From contig NC_054085.1 of the NCBI RefSeq assembly GCF_017562075.2, forward strand, positions 4,694,184 to 4,758,183: DNA of 64,000 nucleotides, in the 5' to 3' direction. This document shows, one piece after another, positions 53,862-62,565 of this stretch. This DNA comes from Anopheles merus (taxonomy: Eukaryota > Arthropoda > Insecta > Diptera > Culicidae). Position 1 is the stretch's first letter; each line of letters begins with the position of its first letter. The notes beneath the pieces are model-generated. The model was not told the origin of the DNA. It searched no databases and saw only the letters and a list, made by a program, of their open reading frames with translations. Position numbers and translations under genes: made by a program.

Positions 53862-54157
53862 GGGTATAATATAAAGGTGGGCTTATAGCTCTTCCCGGCA
53901 AGCGATGTTAATAACAAGTTTTGACAGGTCGAGGGACGCTTTTACACTGCACCGTTTTACTAATACAACAACACACCATCTGCTAGCGGTGAATGAAATC
54001 AAACGTTTACCTTCTTTTAGCATTGAGATCAATGTATGACAGTTATAGAACAGTTGTAGTATTTCTCAACAACATCCATGTGGCAAACCATATCTGTAGC
54101 TTTTCTACAGTGTAGTTGTCAAATCATTCGGGATAAACCCATCTGTCTATTATACCC
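53862..54157. mobile_element. MITE with ~30-bp terminal inverted repeats
   Basis: The left end GGGTATAATATAAAGGTGGG, continuing to TTCCCG, and the right end CGGGATAAACCCATCTGTCT, continuing to ATTATACCC, are imperfect inverted repeats around a 296-bp unit without an ORF. No clear target duplication is seen, so the superfamily is left open. A shorter relative is at 46,047-46,259. Confidence 0.65.
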
Positions 54158-54196
54158 ATGTAGATCCTTACTATTGCCTCAAATGTTCGTTACGAT

Positions 54197-54803
54197 CAAG
54201 GTGGATTTAAAAATATCAGGTGGTGGGCTCTAGTGCATTTTGACAATTCATCACTTGACGTAAGGTCCCCAGGATTCAAACTTTGTTTACATTTATTAAA
54301 TTTGTTCATTTAATTTATATACCCCATTTTTTCGATTAAATATTACTTAAAATATATTTTGGACTTTTGGAGTTCTTATCTAACATTAAAACATCGATTA
54401 AAGTTTGTTATTTTGTGTTATTCCATGTATTCTACAATTCATTGTGTTTTCGACATTTTTGATGATAAAAACTAAGAAATCGTATTTTTTTTCAATTTTA
54501 ACATTAATTCCTCATTATCTACGAGCTGCATGGACAATCCACGTGAGATTAAAACTCTTACTCACATGATTTTATATTTCGTGCATAAACAAGTCATCAA
54601 ATCAAATTTGTTAATATATCTCATTTTTTCGATAAAATCAATAGACACACAAAAATGCACATAATAACAAAGAAATCTGTTCTATTTACTAAGCTTTGTG
54701 TGCGGAAACTAATGGTTAACGGTTTTAAAATGACGTAAAGTCCCTCGACTATGGCGACCCCCAAAGACCCTTATCCACCATCTGATATTTTTAATCCACC
54801 TTG
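54197..54803. mobile_element. hAT-like MITE with 8-bp target duplication
   Basis: The 607-bp element starts CAAGGTGGATTTAAAAATAT and ends with its imperfect inverse, ...ATATTTTTAATCCACCTTG. It is flanked by a perfect 8-bp duplication, GTTACGAT, at 54,189-54,196 and 54,804-54,811. There is no transposase ORF. The CA...TG ends and 8-bp duplication point to hAT. A truncated relative is at 45,561-45,929. The TIRs differ from those of the hAT element at 46,666, so it is a separate family. Confidence 0.85.
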
Positions 54804-54811
54804 GTTACGAT

Positions 54812-55411
54812 TGGAAAGCTGTCAAATTCATGCGCACGGTTAAGCTAGCTGCCGCTTAATCTGCCCACGGATAATCGATGTTCTATTGCACATCATTTTA
54901 TATTTGTATATAACATGTACGCAACACGTAAAGAAAAATATGCTATAGTTGCTTATCTAAAATTTCCATGTATTAAATTCCGTTAATACTTTAATTCATT
55001 TCTCAGCTATTATCACAAACGGGAAAATATTTGTGATACTAATATCCTCAGTGATACTAATATCCCTCCAAAATGTGTGTTAGGGTAATCATGAAAAATG
55101 GTATCATCGACCACTTTTACGCCTTCATGGAAAATCAATAAACAAGAAACCGGTAGTAGAGGAGGTAATCGCAGCAACGACCCAACCGAAGGTTCAATGT
55201 ATGGTTTTGGATGAGGACCCATTTTGGGGCTCATGCTCATGCAAAATAATCTGATTTTCGTGCTATCCGGCCAGCATTAGAGTAAACAGAAATACCGCGG
55301 GGGATCAAGAAATAAATCTCCAAGTTTTCTCAAAAACGCTTCACTGTGAGAAATTGAATTTTGCGCTGGGTTTCAACCCAGATGCTATAGTATGTTTCAT
55401 GTTTAATGAGC
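54812..55411. other. Non-coding DNA before Bel/Pao element 2
   Basis: About 600 bp between the MITE duplication and the presumed LTR start, with no recognised feature. Confidence 0.4.
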
Positions 55412-55962
55412 TGTTAACAACGCGTCGTTACGGTCCGGGGCGTGTCCAGAGTTTCTCGAGGTGACAATAATTCTATAAGCATTAATGTTGCGTACGACCT
55501 CATTATGAAGTAAAAGCATTTATGCGGATGTAGCGAAGTAAAACACTTCAAGTTAAAACATCTCAAGTTAAAACAAAGTTCAAGCAAAACACGCCTCAAG
55601 CAATAGCGCGCGCTTCAGAAACGCAACAAACATAAACAGGTAGTCAACCGTTCTCACGGTTCAAACGAGGAAGTGACTTACGCAATTCATAAACCATAGG
55701 TACATGTCGCATTAAATATAAATAAAACTTGTTATCAAAATAGTCATAGTTACAGTTAGCTGACCTATATGCGGTCAGCAACTAAATAGCATATAAGAGA
55801 TGAAAACCTAAATAAAGTAAGCGCATTCGAACACAAACCTCAGAATCGCTCGTTTCTTAATAGTCGGAGGCACTCTCCGGTCGACGAAGGAAAAATATAC
55901 CCGACTCGGTGTAAAGCACCGGCGTTGGGCGCTGCGACGGAGCAACACATCCGCCAGCAGCA
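55412..55962 (+). repeat. Putative 5' LTR of element 2
   Basis: It starts TGTTAACAACG. The end is uncertain: either ...GGAGCAACA at about 55,947, which would pair with the TGTT start, or ...CCAGCAGCA at 55,962. A TATA-like ATATAAGA lies at about 55,791 and AATAAA at about 55,811. These are only about 20 bp apart, so one of the two may not be used. The other LTR would settle the borders. Confidence 0.5.
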
Positions 55963-55966
55963 TTAA

Positions 55967-55983
55967 TGGTGGCTCCAGAGAGG
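55967..55983 (+). promoter_or_regulatory. Candidate primer-binding site of element 2
   Basis: TGGTGGCTCCAGAGAGG begins with the TGG that pairs with a tRNA CCA end and lies a few bases after one possible LTR end. I cannot name the tRNA, and the match may be chance. Confidence 0.28.
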
Positions 55984-56039
55984 AACTAACGACCTCCTCG
56001 TAGTGAATAGCACGTGATTCAGTCCAGCATAAGCGCCGA

Positions 56040-56480
56040 AGCACCGTGAGTGAAATAGAACGGCAACTAAGTGCGTAAAACAGCACGACCGCCAAAAAAC
56101 CGCGAGTGAAAGTGCGTAAAATAGTGAAGATCACAACCGTGAGTGAAATAGATAGGCAACAAGGTGCGTAAACCAGCACGACCGCCAAAACACCGCGAGT
56201 TAAAGTGAGTGAAATAGTAAGGATCACAACCGTGAGTGAAATAGATAGGCAACAAGGTGCGTAAACCAGCACGACCGCCAAAACACCGCGAGTTAAAGTG
56301 AGTGAAATAGTAAGGATCACAACCGTGAAAGAAATAGATCGGCTACAAGGTGCGTAGACCAGCACGACCGCCGAAACACCGCGAATGAAAGTGCACAAAG
56401 CATTAAAATCAACACCAGGAGTGGAAAAGAACGGCAAATAAGTGCGTAACTAAGCACGACCGCCGAAACACCATAAGAAT
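56040..56480 (+). repeat. Tandem array in leader: 93-bp unit, about 5 copies
   Basis: The landmark GCAAC..GGTGCGTAA..AGCACGACCGCC recurs with unit starts at 56,058, 56,151, 56,244, 56,337 and 56,429, giving periods of 93, 93, 93 and 92 bp. The two central units are nearly identical. Because 93 is divisible by three, the minus strand stays open for 209 codons with a 31-residue repeat, but that is a by-product. The array lies in the untranslated leader upstream of gag. Confidence 0.9.
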
Positions 56481-56757
56481 AAGGTGACATCATAAACAAA
56501 ACCCGAGAACCGTTAGCGAACCCTAGAGCACGGAGGGTACCGACAACGATATAAACAAACTAACGGCAAAACGTCAAAAAGCCAAATCAGCAAAAGGCTA
56601 CGCCAACGTAGTGACCATTCGGTGGTTACACAGCAAGGTCGGCGACAACGAAATAAAAACAACGAGTAACAACAATCAGCTTAAGTTTCAATGGAAATAG
56701 CTGATTAAAAACATCGAATTAAACAACAACGAGTAGGCTTACTCGGTTTGGAACGGA

Positions 56758-56940
56758 CAGCAAGCAGTGACTCATCGTCAGGTCCAACAAACAAAACGAA
56801 CAGCGAGCGACTAGCGGCAAGTCCACCGGCGTCTCCAAGCAGCAAGCAGCAAGCAGCGACTCATCGCCAGGGCCGGCAAACAAAACAAACAGCGTGCGGA
56901 TAACGGTCAGTGCACCAGCGACTTCAGGCAGCAGACAGCG
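56758..56940 (+). repeat. Second leader repeat, ~89-bp unit x 2
   Basis: GACTCATCG followed by CAGG, then CAAACAAAACRAACAGCG, recurs with an 89-bp offset (landmarks at 56,769 and 56,858). It is preceded by a short AGCAAGC repeat. It is imperfect and adjoins the gag start region. Confidence 0.7.
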
Positions 56941-57129
56941 ATCGCAGACGTTCCAAGTAGCAGAGCGGGGCCGGCAATAACGTGACTGAAGAAAGCATCC
57001 AACCTACTAGAGACGACTATACAGCAGTAGTCGGACCAGAGAAGAACCCACCAGATCGACTAGCATCATCAGCAAGCGGACATCCGTGATACGGCAAACA
57101 CAAGCATCTCAAACGCTGAGTGAGTAACA

Positions 57130-60100
57130 ATGGAATTCATTACTAATCCAAACGGTCATTGTAAACTTTGTACTAACAAAGATGAGTGGGGGAAACAGGT
57201 CAGTTGCACGGAATGCGACAGGTGGTTTCACCTGAGTTGTTTGGGGGTAAAGAGTACCCCAAAGAATTTCGTATGTTCAAAATGTAAGAAATCTGAAGAA
57301 GAAAGGAAGGAGATAAAGAAGGCTCTAGAAGAATCACAAAGACTTTGCGAATTATTAAAGGAAAAAAGAGAGAAAGAATTAGAACAAAGTAGTAACAATA
57401 AAAAGGATTTGGAGCGGTTACAAGAGGAATTAAACGAAGCCGCTAACGATGGGAAAGAAATGCGTGAAGCATTAATTCAAACAGAGAAATTATTGCAGGA
57501 AAAGATAGATAATGAAAAACGAAACAAAGAATCACAGAAGCAGCAAGAAGAAGAAATAGAAAGATTGCAGAAGACTCTTGAAGATCAAATCATAATAGAA
57601 CCAAAAAAGCAGGAAACAAAACAATTGCTAAGCGATAATGCTCCGAAACCCGAAACAAGCGAGGAAAATATTTCGCTTACCGAAAATATTAACAGACTTG
57701 TAAGCGCACTAACTGCTAGTTCTTCTGCTGGCAAAAGTACGCTTATGGAACTTCCTGAATTTGATGGTAGTTATAAACTATGGCCTCGATTTAAAACGGC
57801 CTTTGATGAAACAACTAAGAAAGGAAATTTTTCAAAGCTGGAGAATCTGAATAGACTACAGCGATACTTAAAAGGGAATGCATTAAAATCAGTCAGTGGT
57901 CTCATGTTAAGTCCTGATAATCTCGAGAAAATTATCGACCGATTAGAAAAACTTTATGGTAACCCCGAAAGCGTCTACAAGTCTTTGCTTAACGATCTCA
58001 CAGCTTGCAGACACATATCAATAGAAAATCCAACATCAATAATAGAGTTTTCTAACGCGTTGAATAATATGGTAGATAATATGAATCTACTGGGGAGAAC
58101 ACAATATTTAAATGATCAGAGGCTCTTAAGCGACCTCATAGCACGGCTATCAACAGATCTTAGAAATAAATGGATTGCAAAAACATTAAATGATCAAGAG
58201 ATTCACACATTAAGTGATCTTGCATTATGGATAAAACCAACCGAAGACCTAGCGGCAGTGTTGGTAGCAAATGAAAATGGTCAGAAATTTCGAGGGCACC
58301 GATTAAATGCTCACTTACAGCCCAAGATGTATTCTAAAGACAATCATTGTCTGGTATGTGGAAGGGCTCATGAAACAACTCAATGCCAAGAGCTCATAGA
58401 TAAGCCAGTATGGCAGAGATGGAAACTGTTAACCCAAAGGGGCATTTGTACTAATTGCTGCAAATACAAAAACCATAAGGCAGTTAGCTGCCGCCTTCCT
58501 GCTCAATGCAGAGTGGAACGTTGCTCACAAAAACACCATACGTTGCTCCATAGGAAAGAGGAACAATCCCCATCATACATTCCTCCACAAAGATTAAACT
58601 TCCACAAAGAGGACAGAAAGCTTTACTATCAAATCATACCGATCACATTATATCACGAATGTGCGGAAATAAAAACATTTGCCTTGTTGGATCCAGCGTC
58701 AGCAACAAGTCTTATTGTTGATGATGTAAGAAAACAGCTGCAACTAACAGGGCCCAATATGCCTCTTAAATTATCGTGGACGAATGGAAACATACAAGAC
58801 GAACCACATAGTCAAATTGTTTCTTTGAGGGTACGTGGGCCAAATAATAAAATGCTCAGCATCAAGAATCTACGCTCGGTGAAGGAACTCGACCTTCCCA
58901 GACAAACGGTAGATGCTAAGAAATTAAGCAAGATGTACAAACACTTCAAAAATATCGATTTAGAAAGTTACTATGATGCCATTCCCACAGTTTTATTAGG
59001 TCTCCCACATGCTTATTATACTCAAAGCATTGGATATCGCTCCGGAAAACCTAACCAGCCAGTAGCTCAAGAGACTCGTTTGGGATGGACAATATTCGGA
59101 GGAGGAAAACATTATTGGCAAAATGATATAAACAAGTGTAGTCCTCTATTTACAATCAAAGATCAAAAAGAAGAAGATGAAAAATTAATGTCGTCACTCA
59201 TGCAGAAATTTTTCTCAACTGAAGAGTTTGGAGTTAAATCGAACGAAGCGCCAATGCCAAAATTAGAACAGCAGGCACTGGAAATTATGAAGGATACCTT
59301 GGCATATAAGGAAAACCGATACGAGATAGGATTACTTTGGAAAGAAGACAAACCACAGTTACCAAATAGCTATCCCCAAGCCCTGACAAGATTAAAATCA
59401 CAAGAAAGAAAATTAGAAAAGGATGTTGAATTAAAAGAATGGTATCACCGAACTATTGCGGAATACCTAAGCAAAGGATATGCTCGAAAGGCTACCCCTG
59501 GGGAGCTGCTCGAACATAACCGGAAGATAAACTATATTCCTCACTTTGCTATAGTAAACAAGAACAAGTTTCCACCTAAGCCTCGTCTAGTATTTGATGC
59601 AGCCGCAAAAAATGAAGGAAGGTCACTGAACTCATTCCTCCTATCCGGTCCTGATGCTACCACATCTTTATTTGGTGTACTCATCAGATTCCGCGAACAC
59701 GAAATTGCTTGCTCTGGTGATATAAAGGAAATGTTCCACCAGGTAAAGGTTAAGCAAGAAGATCAGTGTGCCCAACGTTTTTTGTACAGAGAATCTCCTA
59801 ACAAAGACCCTCAGGTCTATGTTATGCAGGTAATGACATTTGGAGCGACATGCTCCCCAGCATGCGCACAATTTGTAAAGAATCAAAACGCTCTAAAATT
59901 CGAACAACAAAACCCAAAGGCGGTGAAGGCAATTACCGATAATCATTACGTAGATGATTATCTGGATAGTTTCGCCAGTATTGAAGATGCTGCCAAAACA
60001 GTAAACGAAATCATGACAATTCATAATAAGGCTAATTTTTTTATACGAAACTTTGTGTCAAATTCTCATGAATTGATAAGCTCTCTTCCTGAGAACAGGA

Positions 60101-62565
60101 GAGCGAATAAAGAGATGCATTTTATCGAAAACAAGGATGATACTTACGAGAAAATTCTTGGCATGCACTGGGACACGAGAAACGATACTTTCAGATATAA
60201 ACTGAAAATTCCACCACTAGAGGATAAAAAATTGACCAAAAGGAATATACTTTCAAATATAATGAGAATCTACGACCCATTGGGCTTGGTCATCAATCTC
60301 ACTACGGAATCAAAGGTCCTCATGCAAGAACTATGGAAGGAGAAAGTTGACTGGGATGATGTATTGCCAATTAACCTCCAAAGAAAATGGCAGGAATGGC
60401 TCGACGCTATAAAAACTGTTGAAGATATTAAGATCGTCAGATCCTATTCAAACATTAAGGGAGACTGTCGCAGAGAGCTGCATACATTTGTAGACGCCTC
60501 AGAAAGGGCTTTCGCAGCCGTTGTATATCTAAAAACAATACAGGGTAACACAGTAAATGTCAATATTTTGGCAGCTAAGTCAAGAGTAGCTCCCACAAAA
60601 CCACTTACTATACCAAAGTTAGAACTTCAAGGGGCAATACTTGGTGTAAGACTTGCCGATACCATTAAAAAGGAATTGAGACTGAATATAGATGAGGAAT
60701 TCTATTGGACAGATTCAAAGACAGTACTAGGATGGATCAATTCAGAAGCTCGCAATTACAAACAATTTGTGGCATGTCGAATAGGGGAAATTATCCATCG
60801 AACATCAAGAATTCAGTGGCACTGGATAGCTTCAAAAGACAATCCAGCAGACGAAGCTACGAAACCTAAACAAGGGCACTCGATATGGCTAGAGGGTCCA
60901 GATTTCTTGAAACAAAAAACATTAGCAACCCTCAAATCGGAACAATTTGCTACAAACATAGAGATCCGACCGGTGCACATGATTAGAGAAAAAACGGTGC
61001 AATTCAAGGATTGGAAAACGCTTTCAATCGACTGGTGCTCTAGTTGGATACGCATCAAAAGAGCAGTCGCACTAGGCTTAAAGTTCATAGAGAAACTAGA
61101 AAAGGTAGTAAAGCATCAAAAGCATTCCTCAACAATAGATAAAACAATTCTAGACCGAGCAGAACATGTTCTTCTGCAGAAATGTCAATGGGAATCCTTT
61201 CCAGAGGAAATGACTAATTTAAGCCTGGGAAGACCCATTCCCCAGAATAGCTCTATAAAAACATTAAACCCTTATGTGGAAGACGGCTTGTTGAGAGCTA
61301 AAAGCCGCCTAAATAACATAAACTACTTACACCTTGATACAAAATGCCCAATAATTCTACCAAAAAGGCATCATGTAACCGAACTTGTAGCAAGACACTA
61401 CCACTTACGCTATATGCACAAAAAAATGGAAACGACTATTGCAGCTATTCGACAAAAGTATTGGATAATAGACATACGCGCCGTCGTTAAACACATGATA
61501 AAAAATTGCCAAACATGCAAGAATGAGAGGGCAAAACCAAGTTACCCGATGATGGCATCACTACCTGCGTGTAGAACAGCAGCGTTCCAAAAACCGTTCA
61601 CACACACGGGAGTCGACTACTTCGGCCCGTTAAACGTAACTATAGGAAGAAGAGTTGAAAAAAGATGGGGGGTGTTGTTTACTTGTTTAACGACACGAGC
61701 AACTCATCTGGATATTGCAAACGATCTAAGCGCAAATACGTTCATAATGTGTCTTAGAGCAATGCAGCACAGAAGGGGAAAGATAACTGATATCTATAGC
61801 GATAATGGGACCAATTTTGTTGGAGCTCATAATCAGCTGAAAAAACTAATAGAACGTTGTGCAATTGAGGGTACTAGGTGGCACTTTAACCCACCGGGAG
61901 GGCCACACTTTGGAGGTTCTTGGGAACGACTCGTAAGGGAAGTAAAGAGTCTGCTCCCCACTAACAAAAATTTTCCGGAGGCTACATTGAGAGCAATCTT
62001 CACGGAAATTGAATTCATCATAAACAATAGACCACTGACCCACATACCAATAGAGAACAGTGATGATGAAGCACTTACCCCTTTCCACTTTTTGATAGGC
62101 TGTTCCGGCGAAGCCGAACCAAGCACGTTGGAAACGGAAGTGACCAGAATCAACTGGAAGATCGCCCAAGGGGTTGCTCGCAATTATTGGAATCGCTGGA
62201 TATCTGAATATCTACCAACAATTGCAAAACGGGGAAAGTGGCACGACCCTGCGAAACCGCTAGAAGTAGGAGATATAGTAACCTTCCCTGACGAAAACAA
62301 AACTGGGAAGTGGTTGAAAGGGAGAGTAACAAAGATATACCCCGGGAAAGACGGACAGGTGAGATCAGTTTCATTACAGGTAGGTTCCACAGAACTCCGA
62401 AAACCTGTTGTGAAACTAGCTGTCTTAGACGTTAGAAGAGGCGAAAATCTCGAAAACACAAATTCATTGCAAGATAAAGAGTCTAGACGCAAGGATAAAG
62501 AATCATCAAAAAATAAGGATAGTAAACCTACCGAACGGCGAAGAATAACACGATCGTCAAGATGA
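57130..62565 (+). CDS. Bel/Pao gag-pol polyprotein with N-terminal PHD finger
   Basis: 1811 residues, uninterrupted. Domains in order: PHD finger at 11-52 (Cys4-His-Cys3: C11, C14, C26, C29, H34, C37, C49, C52, with WFH); a long charged coiled coil at ~55-165; a DUF1759-type gag core at ~205-400; a Cys/His region at 407-473 ending HHTLLH; an A17-type aspartic protease with D521, but in the form LLDPAS rather than D-x-G-S; reverse transcriptase with D864 (GDIKEMFHQ) and YVDDY at 940-944; RNase H with D1122, E1165 and D1195; integrase with a zinc site (H1423 or H1425, H1430, C1460, C1463) and catalytic D1496, D1558 and E1599; and a DUF5641-type C-terminal domain around 1690-1775 followed by a charged tail. 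It makes the capsid and all enzymes for reverse transcription and integration. The start is the first ATG after the leader, AACAATGG, a good context. The stop overlaps the envelope start as ATGA. Confidence 0.95.
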   Translation: MEFITNPNGHCKLCTNKDEWGKQVSCTECDRWFHLSCLGVKSTPKNFVCSKCKKSEEERKEIKKALEESQRLCELLKEKREKELEQSSNNKKDLERLQEELNEAANDGKEMREALIQTEKLLQEKIDNEKRNKESQKQQEEEIERLQKTLEDQIIIEPKKQETKQLLSDNAPKPETSEENISLTENINRLVSALTASSSAGKSTLMELPEFDGSYKLWPRFKTAFDETTKKGNFSKLENLNRLQRYLKGNALKSVSGLMLSPDNLEKIIDRLEKLYGNPESVYKSLLNDLTACRHISIENPTSIIEFSNALNNMVDNMNLLGRTQYLNDQRLLSDLIARLSTDLRNKWIAKTLNDQEIHTLSDLALWIKPTEDLAAVLVANENGQKFRGHRLNAHLQPKMYSKDNHCLVCGRAHETTQCQELIDKPVWQRWKLLTQRGICTNCCKYKNHKAVSCRLPAQCRVERCSQKHHTLLHRKEEQSPSYIPPQRLNFHKEDRKLYYQIIPITLYHECAEIKTFALLDPASATSLIVDDVRKQLQLTGPNMPLKLSWTNGNIQDEPHSQIVSLRVRGPNNKMLSIKNLRSVKELDLPRQTVDAKKLSKMYKHFKNIDLESYYDAIPTVLLGLPHAYYTQSIGYRSGKPNQPVAQETRLGWTIFGGGKHYWQNDINKCSPLFTIKDQKEEDEKLMSSLMQKFFSTEEFGVKSNEAPMPKLEQQALEIMKDTLAYKENRYEIGLLWKEDKPQLPNSYPQALTRLKSQERKLEKDVELKEWYHRTIAEYLSKGYARKATPGELLEHNRKINYIPHFAIVNKNKFPPKPRLVFDAAAKNEGRSLNSFLLSGPDATTSLFGVLIRFREHEIACSGDIKEMFHQVKVKQEDQCAQRFLYRESPNKDPQVYVMQVMTFGATCSPACAQFVKNQNALKFEQQNPKAVKAITDNHYVDDYLDSFASIEDAAKTVNEIMTIHNKANFFIRNFVSNSHELISSLPENRRANKEMHFIENKDDTYEKILGMHWDTRNDTFRYKLKIPPLEDKKLTKRNILSNIMRIYDPLGLVINLTTESKVLMQELWKEKVDWDDVLPINLQRKWQEWLDAIKTVEDIKIVRSYSNIKGDCRRELHTFVDASERAFAAVVYLKTIQGNTVNVNILAAKSRVAPTKPLTIPKLELQGAILGVRLADTIKKELRLNIDEEFYWTDSKTVLGWINSEARNYKQFVACRIGEIIHRTSRIQWHWIASKDNPADEATKPKQGHSIWLEGPDFLKQKTLATLKSEQFATNIEIRPVHMIREKTVQFKDWKTLSIDWCSSWIRIKRAVALGLKFIEKLEKVVKHQKHSSTIDKTILDRAEHVLLQKCQWESFPEEMTNLSLGRPIPQNSSIKTLNPYVEDGLLRAKSRLNNINYLHLDTKCPIILPKRHHVTELVARHYHLRYMHKKMETTIAAIRQKYWIIDIRAVVKHMIKNCQTCKNERAKPSYPMMASLPACRTAAFQKPFTHTGVDYFGPLNVTIGRRVEKRWGVLFTCLTTRATHLDIANDLSANTFIMCLRAMQHRRGKITDIYSDNGTNFVGAHNQLKKLIERCAIEGTRWHFNPPGGPHFGGSWERLVREVKSLLPTNKNFPEATLRAIFTEIEFIINNRPLTHIPIENSDDEALTPFHFLIGCSGEAEPSTLETEVTRINWKIAQGVARNYWNRWISEYLPTIAKRGKWHDPAKPLEVGDIVTFPDENKTGKWLKGRVTKIYPGKDGQVRSVSLQVGSTELRKPVVKLAVLDVRRGENLENTNSLQDKESRRKDKESSKNKDSKPTERRRITRSSR

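Noticed and set aside
55808..56437. A 209-codon minus-strand open frame with a 31-residue internal repeat
   Set aside because: It is generated by the 93-bp tandem array, whose length is divisible by three. It lies antisense in the retroelement leader and the repeated residues are only the read-out of the DNA repeat.
56040..56480. Regularly spaced repeats that could suggest a CRISPR array
   Set aside because: The units are contiguous 93-bp tandem repeats without unique spacers, inside a eukaryotic retroelement.
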